In this document: positions 33,701 to 44,820 of the stretch, in pieces
Position numbering within the stretch: position 1 is the first letter of the stretch
How the letters are laid out: each line of letters opens with the position of its first letter
From: Erodium maritimum
Lineage: Eukaryota; Streptophyta; Magnoliopsida; Geraniales; Geraniaceae
NCBI GenBank assembly: GCA_963921825.1
Contig: OY997594.1
Coordinates: 33,524,956 to 33,588,955 of the forward strand
DNA length: 64,000 nt
Reading direction: 5' to 3'
Program-made: the position numbers and the translations under genes
Notes under the pieces: model-generated
Databases searched by the model: none
What the model saw: only the letters and a program-made list of their open reading frames with translations
What the model was told of the DNA's origin: nothing

Positions 33701-34234
33701 GAAGAGGGAAGTATACTATTGGCATGCTTATTATGTAAGTTACCTTCCATGATCATCTTTAGCTGACAAGGTGAAAATATCTAATCCATCTTCGTAACTG
33801 ACTCTAGCTCAACTTGTGCAGGAAAAGAGGCTCCCAGCTGGAACAAGTGCTTTGCTGAAATTAGAAGGTAACATAATTTAGTTAACTTCATACGAATGCT
33901 TTTTTCACTCCCTCGTGCATAAGCAGAATCTGGTTGCCCGAACTTGCCCTCAAATTTGTTTTTACTGTGTAAAGTCCTGTCCTTAATTCCTGTCCCTAAT
34001 TGGGATGTCTCAGACAAGAAGTTAGTATAATATCAAATACACGAAAACATTGAAGTAGAATACAGTAGGCTAGGAAAGTTTCCGGACAAGGCCAAAGCAA
34101 TTATATTCCCTTCCTTTTTTCAACTTCTGGGAAGTGTATGAGTTTGCAGATTTCTAACATGCTTGCATGCTCTACTTGCAGAATTTGTGGCCAAATTCAT
34201 GAGCATATGCAGGAAGGCTAACATCAACTGTTAG
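30779..34234 (+). CDS. RFC3-type clamp-loader-like AAA+ protein, 11 exons
   Basis: Predicted 662-residue protein whose second half matches the clamp-loader subunit RFC3, which helps load PCNA. Exons: 30779-31786, 31915-32025, 32102-32134, 32552-32729, 32814-32995, 33118-33254, 33333-33428, 33507-33576, 33660-33734, 33822-33867, 34182-34234. All joins are GT-AG and keep phase. Residues 1-330 are basic, Ser/Arg/Pro-rich and probably disordered ([25 protein letters not shown]). Then come [12 protein letters not shown], the Walker A-like [20 protein letters not shown], and [12 protein letters not shown] where RFC3 has LTEVDKL, so the Walker B Glu is Gly. LILCCEDD.., [11 protein letters not shown] and the RFC collar ([48 protein letters not shown]) follow. 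ATPase loss is inferred. The role may be structural or specialised. Confidence 0.92.
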
Positions 34235-35372
34235 AGGATGCATGATTCCGGTAAGAATAAAAGGCGTTGTTTGATATATCAACTACCTATTGGGATTTTC
34301 CTAGGTCTACAAGATATGTACTTTTCTGTTCAGGCATCTAAAATGTGTATTTGTGAGTTTTTCTTGATTACTTTTATGGATACGATCTCCATGCTTTGGG
34401 GCATTTCAAGACCTCCCCGTGTTTATGTCATGCACCACTGATGTAGAGTTACTTCAAATCAATAGTAGCCTATGGAAAAGCAAGGACAGGGTTGGGTACA
34501 TAAACTGCAAAAGGCCACTCTTTCTTTAGTAAGGTCATAAGAAAATGAAGACGAACCATTACCCTAAACTTATGCACAATTTCACCCTAGATTGAAAGTT
34601 TTGCTTCCAACTTTGTTGCTGTGGACTCTTGAAAGAGTTTTCAATTAATTCTCTATTAGTACACCTGCTGAATTTAGTATTGTGGTTATATCTACATGCA
34701 ATAAAATTCTTTTGGTGAAACCCTCCAAGTGAACCCCTGTTGCTTGTACTTGCAGGCTTCCTCCTACCAGTGTACCTCAGTCAAAATCAAACAACCATAA
34801 TATGTCAAAAGTAAAGTAGGAATGAAACTGAATGTCTTTAAACAATATTATATATCCCAACCACAAATATATAGAGTAATAGTGAAGTCTAATAACTAGT
34901 AGGAAATCACTTGCTTCCCGATATTGAATGGAAGTTATGTGTATTTGATCATGTGTATGACTTGTCGATTCATCGTCAGGACGAATAGAACAACCCAGTA
35001 GCATAGCAATATCAGCCAAAAAACAGGTATATCCAATATGGAGAAGAAGGTCATAAAAAAGGAAACAAGAAAGGTTTTTGTGATGGAATACCTGTGGAAG
35101 CCACAAAATAAAATGCAGCAATCAAATCCATATCATTAGAAATTAGAAGCATCAAGTTTAATCAATGAAACAGATAAGAGACTGTTAAGATAGGACACTT
35201 TCTTCGTTTTTTGTTCCCAAAAGATGAAAAATGAAGAAAGAGGTTCTGATCACAATTCACAAAAGCCAGATTTCAGAATATAAATCAGTAATAAAATGGA
35301 GGATCCGGAATTACCAAAGAAAATGTTGGTGCTAGGGTTTCGACCAACAACGGTAGCGATATGCGTGATCCA
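34235..35372. other. 3' flank of the clamp-loader-like gene
   Basis: Includes the probable 3' UTR. No other gene is supported up to the TAA target duplication (35373-35375). Confidence 0.5.
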
Positions 35373-35650
35373 TAAGAGCACCTACATCGTGCGACTCACG
35401 CCCCCGCACCACGCACCACAAACCGCGTGGGTGTGGTTCGTGGTTAGCACCACGCACATTGTGGCGTGCATGGTTCGCTAACCACGCACCACTCCAGCCC
35501 GGTGCGCGGTTCGCTCCTGCCCAATAGCGTCTCGTCACGTGTCACTAACAGCCAAAAAAAAAATAAGACTATCGCCAAACGGTTTGATTCAACGGTTATT
35601 TTTTTATTCAAAACACATAAAATTAAATACAATCAATTAATTTCCCCAAC

Positions 35651-35662
35651 CCTATAAATACA
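35651..35662 (+). promoter_or_regulatory. TATA box, element A ORF1
   Basis: cctataaataca lies about 100 bp before the ATG at 35761, matching the layout of the other Harbinger genes. Confidence 0.55.
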
Positions 35663-36918
35663 CATTTCTCCCGTCCAGCCAACCCACACAACTTCTCTCA
35701 AAATCCTCTCAACTTTCACTCTCCAATTTTCCATTTCATATCTACAAATCCGATAAAAAAATGTCCGACGAAGAGACCCAAAGGCAAGTTCACCGGAGCG
35801 AGAAGAGTACGTGCCGGACCCCGCCAATCCGACTCCGACTCCTCAGGTGAACGTCCCTCACGTGCCATCGAACTTCAAACAAATGTTCAACCCTGGATGG
35901 AACGACCAACTTCTCCAGTTTATGCAACAATGGTAGACCGGTACTTTAAACTTCTCGTCTTTAATTAAGTTGGATTAATTACATTTTTTATTGATTATGC
36001 TAATTAATCTTTTGATATGTTAAGTAATCGTTTAATTTGTACATGAAGTTTGTTAATTTTTATTTTGAAATTAGGTACAATCCAACAACCGATTAACCCA
36101 ACAAACTCTTAACTCCGATTGACAAGTTTCAACCTTCCGCCGCCAAGACCCCCGTTGTACGACCCCAACATCAACTATTACGGGCCACCCGAGGATGGTG
36201 AGTTCTTCCAACAACACGTCAGAGTCAAGAGCAGGACCTGAATGTCCTCCACATCGTCCTCGATTGGACCGAGACGACCGACGAAGCCGATCACGGATAA
36301 GCGATTCAAATGGAACCAAGCTGTGGAAATTCTTCTTATCAAAGCGTGGTGCCGCAAGCTCCCAAACAGGCAACACGTTCAGGGGCACTGTGACGAAGAA
36401 ATTTATCAAAGATGGGAATCTGAAGCCCGAAGAGTTGACGTGGAAATCCATCAAGAGTCATTGGAACCGACAAGCTCCTCGAGTTCAGAGGTGGATCACC
36501 CTTATGAACAAGGAGAAGACATTAGAGCATAACGGTTGGGACGAAACAAATTACAGGGAGGTCGTACAACCCCAATTTGAAGCAACTTACAAGGACATGG
36601 AGTCGAAGAAATTCACCAGAGTCACGCCCCAAATCCGGTATTAACCGAACTCGAGACGTGACCGGAGTTAAAAGTAGAAAAGCGAAAATTCAATACCAAA
36701 ACCTTTATAATAACAAGATAAACTCTCTCAATCAACAATTATAAATAGTTCCAAAACTTCCAATGAGTCACAGCTCAACATAAAGAGTCAAATAAATAAT
36801 GTTTAAAACACATGACCAACATAACTCTAAGATAAACCCCAAAATGTCCAAAAGCTCCCGAGCCTCGAACTCACTAGACATCAGCTACGCCTGTAAAACA
36901 GTAAGAAAACCAAAGGGG

Positions 36919-36933
36919 GTGAGCTTACGCTCA
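36919..36933 (-). repeat. Conserved palindrome in solo LTR 2
   Basis: gtgagcttacgctca, about 300 bp from the LTR 3' end, equivalent to 5584-5600 and 53820-53837. Confidence 0.6.
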
Positions 36934-37484
36934 GTAGGAAAAACCTTAACAACTCAACCCTCAGGTCAATATTGTACTGGACAAACAGGTAACTCAAATA
37001 ACAACAAAATACGATTAACAACGAAATAATATGTAACGAGAAAGAATAAGATAAGTGCGATGAAATAATAAATAAAAGCAAGATAGAATAAAATAAGCGC
37101 CGTCCTCTTAAAGATAATCTTAACTTGAAAAGTTCCATAAAAGAATTATTACAAAGTATTATAACGCTTAATTGGGAGTAATTGATATCACACCAACCAC
37201 TTGCTTTCTCAAGCCTCCGATCCATGAATAGCTTCTAGTATCACCTCGGTTCCCATATTCCGATCCACTAGAGTATTCATATCATATCAGATTTTCCCTC
37301 GGTCCAGAGGAGGCACATACATCAGAGTACTGGAAACCATCCCATAGAGATGCTCATCGTCGGAATTCTCGAAAATGTCTCCAAAGGACCATAGTCATAG
37401 GGAACCAAGGTAGTGCTCCCGTAGGACGCACACCCTTGGGTGAAACCTCAGAAACCATCTCTCATGAAGTGATTCAACCACTAT

Positions 37485-37680
37485 CCCGCAGGATCTGTCG
37501 AGCACTCAGGCTTCTATAATCTATCAATATCCCGCATGATCTACCGAGCTCTCAGGCTCCAATAATCAATCAACATCCCGCAGGATCTGCCGAGCTCTCA
37601 GGCTCCAATAATCAATCAACATCCCGCAGGATCTGCCGAGCCCTTAGGCTCCTAAAATCTATCAATATCCCGCAGGATCT
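37485..37680 (-). repeat. Minisatellite in solo LTR 2 (46-bp unit)
   Basis: More than four tandem copies of a 46-bp unit begin cccgcaggatctgccgagc at 37531, 37577, 37623 and 37669, with partial copies on the left. Confidence 0.85.
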
Positions 37681-37714
37681 GTCCAACTCCAACCACCACA
37701 ACGGCACCGGATTA

Positions 37715-37730
37715 CCCCCCCCCCCCCCCC
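37715..37730. repeat. C16 homopolymer
   Basis: Sixteen C in a row inside solo LTR 2. The length may be unstable or mis-sequenced. Confidence 0.9.
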
Positions 37731-40700
37731 GGTGTAGTACCGAACCAAACAAACAAACAAACAAACAAGCAAACATTTCAAGAATAAGAATAAATAAACA
37801 GGCACTAAATTCATCCAACAATGAACACCTCTCAAATCACACTTTCATCACCGCAAAGACACCCAATAACACTCCACACTTACCGTATACTTACCTGTCA
37901 CGAACCATCGGTACATCGATCACCTAATTGTGCCCCTTGGCCCAATTAGTCATACTCGATCATCCGTTCAATCAACAAGTAATTCAACACGTAATCACTC
38001 AACCAAGCAAGTAAACATTCAACCAATCGAACATAAAGTAAACTAGTTTCATTAGACTCTTGATTATCCTAATAACTAGCAACCAAGCATGTGAACCTAA
38101 CACACAACTAATCCGAGAGCTCTTCACAGGAAAAGAGCAAAACCCAGCAGGAGAGGCATATTTTCTAGCCATGATCGTGATAAAGATCAAGCCAGCTCCA
38201 GGCAAAGGACACAGAGGCTGAGGCCCTTATATGCTTCAATCCGCTAGAACAAGCGTAGGATGCTGACTACACTAATTATTCGCATCCTATAGGCAATTCT
38301 AGGACCTTTCCGATTTTATTATCCTAACATGCATACTAAGCGTTTAATCAAGAAGTTAAGACTTTCCCTACCTCTTGGTAAACCTCTAAACTCTATTGAC
38401 ATCTCGGTGGTCACAACTCCTTCCTTCACACGGGTTCCGGCGTGATTCTTCGTTCTTCAAGCTCTAGTCCAAGTCCTTCCTTCCTTCCGTGCTCGGTACC
38501 ACGGTCTTAGACCACCATAAAACCAAAGTTAATAACCCAACGATGTTCTTATCCCCAAAGTACAGAACAACACTCAAATAAAGGAAATAAGGTTTGAAGA
38601 AATGATTTAAGAATCAAAAATGGCTAAAAGGAAGGGTTGTGGGTTGTGGGGGTCTGATCCGGAACGCCATACGGACCGTGTGGCTAGTCGTGCCGGAACC
38701 TGGCACGGACCGTATCACAGTCCAGCCCGGTAGCCAGCACGGACCGCGTCATAGACCGGCCCGGAGTGCGACACAGATCGTGTGAGGTACCGTGCAGGAC
38801 TCCCGTCCGTTTCGTGCCGCGTGCCGTGCCGGTTCCAGGCCCGTTCCGTGCGGCCTGCCGTGCCGGCACCTGGCCCGGTCCGGGTCACGTTCCGCGCCAA
38901 ACCTGACCAGTTCCTTCCCCTTTCTTCCCCAACTCGAGTTTCACGAAAATCACCACTAAAACCCCATTTCCAAGTCCTCGCAACTCCAAAATGTTCATCC
39001 AAGGTTACCCAACATCAACACCCTCAATGGGTTCATCAAAACTTCAACCAAAACACAAACCAAACATCCTACTTCACCACTTCTTCTCCAAGCAACAACC
39101 CAAACACTAGTTCTTCAACTTCAAGTCAAAAACCCACAAAACCCAAATTTGAGAGTAGATGAAATGGAGAGTTAAGAGCATCCATACCTCTAGGATTGTG
39201 AGATGAAGAAGATGGAAGGAAAATGGAGGCAAAAGGACTAAAAACAAGCTCCAAAATCCAAGCTTTCTTCACTTTCTTCTTCCTCAAGAAATGAGCTCTC
39301 CCCTCTCTCTCTCCTTGTGATTTTCGGCTGCAACAATAGTGAGTGAGCTGATTTGTGTGCTCATGTTGCTTTAAATGACCTATTTTGTCCAATTACCGAA
39401 AAGCCCTTAAGGTCCTATCCCTTTAAAGGTAAGTTGGGAGGGTATAAGAGTCTTTTGAAGCTCCTTTTTCATCCTCCAAGCCAAATATGACAACTGTCAT
39501 GTGGGTCACTTCCACTTGAATAATTTCCAGCTTTCCAAGATTTTATCGGGAATTAACCGATATAAAGTCCAAATTTGACCGAAATTTGACCTAACCAATA
39601 TTACAGTCAAACTGAAGGAAATGGCCCAACTAAGCTAACCGTGATGACGGCTAAGCTTTTTGGGCCCCGGAAAGGTCCCGAATGACTTCCTGAGTCATCA
39701 GTTGACTTTTTCGGTCGAAAGTCAAACTTGTCTAGGATTCACCGGTTCGACCGGGATCGACCGGGGGCGGTTCTTACAATTAGCTTCCATTGGATCGAGC
39801 TATTGGAAAACGATGAGAGGTTCTGGGCAGATGAGGACGACACTTGAACGAGGCCGGTAGCTACAGCAGTACCCCACCGCCTTAACTTCCCACCGATGAT
39901 GACAATGTCATACCTCTTGGTGGTGATTCCCAATCTGGTGGGGGATCCGACGATCCGCTCGAGGAGCAAAGTACCCCAATTACCCTAATTGGCACAAGTG
40001 CCCCAATTTCCACTCCGCGTGTACAAGAGCTCCCAATTGGAAACAAGGCCGCGAAGAGGAAGGGGAAGAGTGTCACAGACAAAGCAACTGCCATCACCCA
40101 AATAGACAACACAAAGACCGCGAGGGCCCAGGTAATGGTCGAAATCGACGCGAAAATCCTCAACTATTTTGAGAAACTTGATGAACTAGATGACGTGGAC
40201 ATGAAGGACTTCAACGAAGAGAAACAGATGAGGCTCGTGCAAAAGAAATCTGTCTACACCGCACAAATTGCAAAGCTCCAGAAACAAATTGACGACCTCC
40301 AAGGTTGAAATTGTAATAGTTTGAGGAATGAATAAATAAACTATTTGGTATTTATTTAATTGTTTTATAAATTACAAGTCCAATTTTAATTTGTATTTTA
40401 GTTAATTAATTAATTTTATGAATTTTATTTATTAATTAGTGTTTTAAACATGAATTAAATCAATTCAGCCAAAACATAATTAATTATCCAGTTAGCATCT
40501 ACTCAGCACTTATATGAACTCCTGACCCATACATGATCCCCACAAGAAGTGATCTTTTAAAATCAAGGGTTCACATCACAATTCTTTTTAGTCAGCACAT
40601 GATTACGAACCCCTGACCCCGAACCCCCTACGATGTACATACTCTAAGAGTAAACACAACGGGCTGGCCCTCGCCCCCGACCCGTGCGTTCGCAGTCCGC

Positions 40701-40920
40701 GGCCCTCGGGCCGTCCCACTGTGGGCTTGATTTTACGCGGTCCGCGGCCCTGAAACACGCGGTCCGGGCCTCAGCCCTCGCCACTCGCTCGCGGTCCGGG
40801 CTCGCACCCCTAAGCCATGTCTTGCTCCCCTCCTCTCGCGTGGCGACACGTGGCAAGTTCGACCGTTAGACAACGGTTGACAACGACTATTTTTTTAACT
40901 AAATCTAAAACATTTTAAAC

Positions 40921-40934
40921 CCTATAAATACCCC
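40921..40934 (+). promoter_or_regulatory. TATA box, transposase gene
   Basis: cctataaatacccc lies 80-90 bp before the ATG at 41014. Confidence 0.6.
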
Positions 40935-41013
40935 CAATCCCAACCTCATTTTTTTCACACCCATTCTCCAATTTCACTCTCTCATTCCCACTTTCTACTC
41001 TCTAATTTCCAAA

Positions 41014-42255
41014 ATGTCCGACGATGAGGTTCAGACATATGAGGAGATGGCTGCCCGAATGCCGACGTATGAGGAGATGGCAGCCCAACTGCCGACATAT
41101 GCGGAGATGGCAGCCTGAATGCGGCCAGTTGAGCGACGACTCCGGCAGAGGATTGAGAGGAGCATGCAGAGAGCAATGCCAAGGATTGAGAGGGACGTCC
41201 GTGGGGAACCAATGCGACGAGAAATTAACAGAGGTCGTGCTGAAGCCCACAACCAATTAATAAGGAACTATTTTGTCGATCAACCCATATATGACCCTGA
41301 TATGTTTAGGCGTCGATTCCGTATGTGTATACCACTTTTTCAACGGATTATGGACAAGGTATAGGAACACGACTATTACTTCGTTCAGAAGCACGACGCG
41401 TCCTCACGGTTGGGCTTATCAACGGAACAGAAGTGAACCGCCGCGATACAGATGCTTGCGTATGGGTGCTCGGCCGATTCATTGGACGAAACTTTGCACA
41501 TTGGAGTAAGCATCATACTTGAATGTTTACGTAAGTTTTGCAAGGCCGTCATTGAGGTATTCAGAGCCCAGTATGAGCGTACACCCACACCGGCTGACAT
41601 GGACCGCTTACTCCGAGAAGGGTACAACCGAGGGTTTCTCGGAATGGCGGGGAGTCTTGACTGCATGCATTGGAAGTGGAAAAACTGCCCAACCGAAGAC
41701 CAGGGAGCCCATGGACGGGGAAGTCACCACGGGGACAAGACGGTTATGCTTGAAGTTGTAGCGTCCCGTGATTTATGGATTTGGCATGCGTTTTTCGGGA
41801 TGGCTGGCTCGAACAACGACATAAACGTCCTCAACAACAGCCACGTATTCCAAGACGCTTAATACGGCCGTGAGCTAGCTGTGGAATACGTTATCAACGG
41901 CAATCGGTACGACCGGCCTTATTACTTGATGGACGGCATTTACCCAACATGGGCACGGTTCGTCAAGACTATTCGGCATCCCTACGAGCCCAAAGAGAAG
42001 TTGTTTGCTAAATGTCAAGAAGGTGCTCGGAAAGATATTGAAATGGCTTTTGGAGTACTTCAAGCAAGGTGGCACATTATTTCCCGTCCTGCTCGTACTT
42101 GGAGCCCACACACTTTGTCTGATATGATGCACACTTGCATCATTCTACACAACATGATTGTAGAGGATGAGCGCGACTGGTACGAATATGGGGATGAGGA
42201 GTTGTTGTACGAGCAGCCTCCAGAAATGCCGAATTGGTCACCACCGGAACGATAG
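41014..42255 (+). pseudogene. PIF/Harbinger transposase (DDE_Tnp_4), four stops
   Basis: Catalyses element excision and insertion at TWA. A single reading frame of 413 codons runs from the ATG at 41014 (MSDDEVQTYEEM) to TAG at 42253. It has four in-frame stops (TGA 41116, TAG 41362, TGA 41434, TAA 41860) but no frameshift. The N-terminus repeats a MPTYEEMAA-like unit three times. The catalytic triad is visible: GSLDCMHWKW (D), YLMDGIYPTW (D) and KDIEMAFGVLQARW (E), as is the C-terminal HTCIILHNMIVEDE typical of HARBI1-like nucleases. Four stops without an indel suggest decay by point mutation, perhaps C-to-T. Confidence 0.88.
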
Positions 42256-42757
42256 CACCACGGAGGGCCATTGGCATACCAGCAACGAGTGGATTGTCAA
42301 CAAAGTGTCATAAATCATGAGACCCACATGCAACTACAAAATGATCTTATGGAGCACTTATGAGGTTTATATGAAGCTGATTTCCATGACGACGAGTAGT
42401 CGTTTGTACTCTTGGAGTTTTTGTGGGTTGTATTAAAAGGGGATCAATAAAAGTTCAAGTTAATTTTTATTCGTGTTCAATTTATTTTTATTTTTTTATT
42501 GTCATTAATTATTTTTTTCACATTTGTTTATATTTTATATAATTTAAACGGTTTCTGATAAATAATTAAATAAAACAGCAAAATATCAATTAATAACAAC
42601 TCAACATCCAATCAGCACAAGGGCCTCAGCCTCAGGGCCTCTCATTGCAAAACACCTACTATTATGAGGCCCTATGACTTCATTTTTGTCCACTCAACAC
42701 AAGTGTCTCAGGAGCAGGGCCTCGCTCAGGGCTTTTCCATTATTATACATGCTCTAC

Positions 42758-43049
42758 GTTTCTTTCCTATCAACGACACAAATATGTATGGATAGCAAGA
42801 AAGATCCCGTCAGCAGCCAGAATCCTCTACAATTTTGATTTTTGAACCGAAAAAACATTATAAGTACATGACAAAACGACGACGGATGGGCGGTCAACGA
42901 ATGTTGCGTTAATATAGGGCTCTTAAAGTGCTTTCTACTATGGGCTTCAAAGCCCGTTCATCACACAGCGCAGGCTCATTTATCTTAATGGGCTGTAAAT
43001 TCATCTTGACTTGACAGCTGTGTAATAAATTTAACTAATTAATGAATCA
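42758..43049. other. Spacer, nothing recognised
   Basis: Unique-looking spacer between the Harbinger pair and the next Mutator-like element. Confidence 0.5.
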
Positions 43050-43058
43050 TTTTGTAAA

Positions 43059-44790
43059 GGGAAAATTTCAATTTAATACCCTGGCAAACTTTTATTTTCA
43101 ATATAACACCTTAACTTGTTTTTTTTGCAATTTAATACCCTGACAAACATTTATTTTCACTTTCATACCTAACGTTACTATTCAGTTAACTTTCCATCCA
43201 AACAATACAAAAAGACCAAAATACCCTCAATAACAATCAAATTTTCAAAATAATACCCTTATATTTTCATAACTTAAAAATTGATAAAATAACAGTAATT
43301 GATTTTAATTTTATTTTAAAATCAGTTTTAGTTTTTATTAAAAATCAGTTTTATTCTAAAATCAGTTTTTTTTTAATCTGCTTTTATTTAAAAAAAACAG
43401 TTTCATTTCTAAATCAGTTTTTTCAAAATCAGTTTCATTTCTAAATCAGTTTTTTTTAATAAAAAAAATCAATTTTCATTTTTCAAAAAAATCATATATT
43501 TGTATAAATAAAAATCAGTTTCATTAAAAAAATCAGTTTTAATTATAAAAACAGTTTTTTTTTTCTTTTTTTTCTCCATTTTTATTGTTTCTTTTGTCCT
43601 ACAATTTACTACCAGTTTACCCATTTAATGCTTTTTCTTTAGTAATTTTTATTTTCAGAACCATTACCCATTTACCCTAACTATCTTCATCTTCTTCAAC
43701 ATATTTCAAACCAACACCCATTTACCCAATCATCACCAACAACCAAAACAACAAGCTGGTTGGGCATCACTGCCCATTACAACAAAATTAATCTCTATTA
43801 CAATAAAATTTTACATCCTGTTAACATAAAAAATCATAACAAACCATATTACAAAAAAGAAAGATTAGCGTCACTGCTCATTACAACAAAAAATTGTCCT
43901 TCAAATTCTTCTCAGATAGTGTCTTTCAAAAGTTTCCAAGTGAAAAGCACCTGTTGAAAAAATATAATATCAGTAGAGATCATCAATAATATTACCATCA
44001 GACAAAATCTTCAAAAACCCAATATCATCAACCAATGAATCCCAAAATAAAGCCTTCTGCAAAATTATGCAGAGCACACTAACCATTAACATATACAAAA
44101 AATCCAGAAGCTTAACAGTTTCATCAACTCTACCGGCAACACAATTAGAGGATATAAGAACAGACTCAATTCTGAACAAGACCTCCCTCAAAATTCAAAC
44201 AGGATTTTAAGTCAGATGGCCACTTTTCAAAGGAGAGATAGAGATTAATTTTGAAAGAAAAAAACTCACATCATCGAAGAGAAAGGGAGACGTAGAAGGA
44301 CCACCCCAGACTTAGACTAGACCAATGAAGCCACCATCGGTGTTTGCGCCTCCTTTCTCTGGGAACACCTCTCCGCCCTCATCGCTGCCCAGGCGCCGCC
44401 GTGGAGGATCGAGTCAAGCCCTCATCCCACCTTCCTCTGTCTCCCTTGCTCCGTCTCCCCTCATCTTAGATCAGCGTTGCTGGTTGTTCTATTTGGCCGG
44501 TGACTGAGTTGTGGAGCAGAGAAGATGAGAGTGAGATCTGAAACAAAATGAAAAGGGATGAGTGTATTAGGGTTTGAAAAAGGAATACGAGAGTAATATT
44601 GGCATTTTATAAAAAGACAAGGTCATGTGCTTTGCACATGACTAATTTCCGTCCAAAAATGGACGGAAAAGTAAAGTTAGGTATGGAAGTGAAAATAAAT
44701 GTTTGCCAGGGTATTAAATTGCAAAAAATACAAGCTAGGGTGTTATATTGCAAATAAAAGTTTGCCAGGGTATTAAATTGAAATTTTCCC
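43059..44790. mobile_element. Long-TIR Mutator-like element 2, 9-bp TSD
   Basis: A 1,732-bp element. Inverted ends of about 140 bp begin gggaaaatttcaatttaata on both sides with few differences, with 'taccctggcaaact' motifs repeated in each arm. ttttgtaaa flanks it perfectly at 43050-43058 and 44791-44799. The interior is AT-rich with many 'aaatcagtttt' repeats (43300-43560) and a GC-rich island (44320-44520) holding a short Pro/Ser-rich frame. No transposase is present. It inserted 30 bp upstream of the tRNA-Asp. Confidence 0.87.
44320..44520 (+). other. GC-rich island in Mutator-like element 2
   Basis: A 60-codon frame (44325-44507) in a GC-rich patch between AT-rich arms. It may be a captured fragment of host coding or leader DNA. 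No homolog recognised. Confidence 0.3.
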
Positions 44791-44820
44791 TTTTGTAAAT
44801 GCCGTTTCTTATCCGTCTGA

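Larger units (their letters stand above)
36620..39778 (-). mobile_element. Solo LTR 2 (Ty3/gypsy, Tekay-like)
   Basis: A 3,159-bp LTR read on the minus strand from TGTAAGAACC to GGGGCGTGAC followed by t (expected ca; one terminal base changed). The flanks accag (36615-36619) and attag (39779-39783) differ by two C-to-T changes, a plausible decayed target duplication, because removing the LTR restores the ORF1 reading across ttcaccagcttc. The palindrome (36919-36933) and a minisatellite are present. No internal region remains. Confidence 0.82.
35761..40308 (+). pseudogene. Harbinger ORF1 (SANT/NAM-associated), split by solo LTR
   Basis: The ATG at 35761 (MSDEETQ) opens the frame, with VNVPHVPSNFKQMFNPGWNDQ in a shifted frame, so the N-terminal part is broken. 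A SANT-like region (KWNQAVEILLIKAWC) then changes frame into GNTFRGTVTKKFIKDGN, SIKSHWNRQAPRVQRW and EATYKDMESKKFT. The solo LTR 36620-39778 sits exactly in the NAM-associated motif. Coding resumes at 39784 with FHWIELLENDERFWADEDD, and the C-terminus has GNKAAKRKGKS and a coiled coil LNYFEKLDELDDVD...IAKLQKQIDDLQG, ending at about 40308. It bound DNA as a transposition helper. It is inactive now. Confidence 0.75.
35376..40644 (+). mobile_element. PIF/Harbinger-like element A (ORF1), TSD TAA
   Basis: Ends gagcacctacatcgtgcg (left) and gagtatgtacatcgtagg (right, complement), flanked by taa at 35373-35375 and 40645-40647. Net size is about 2.1 kb once the nested solo LTR (36620-39778) is removed. 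It carries a plus-strand ORF1 pseudogene and no transposase. The right TAA is shared with element B. Confidence 0.8.
40648..42754 (+). mobile_element. PIF/Harbinger element B (transposase)
   Basis: A 2,107-bp element. Left end gagtaaacacaacggg. Right end in complement gagcatgtataataatgg. Flanked by taa (40645-40647) and tac (42755-42757), so the right triplet has one change. Its 3' subterminal region (gggcctcgctcagggc) matches that of element 2 (11223). It carries the only Harbinger transposase in the window. Confidence 0.75.
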
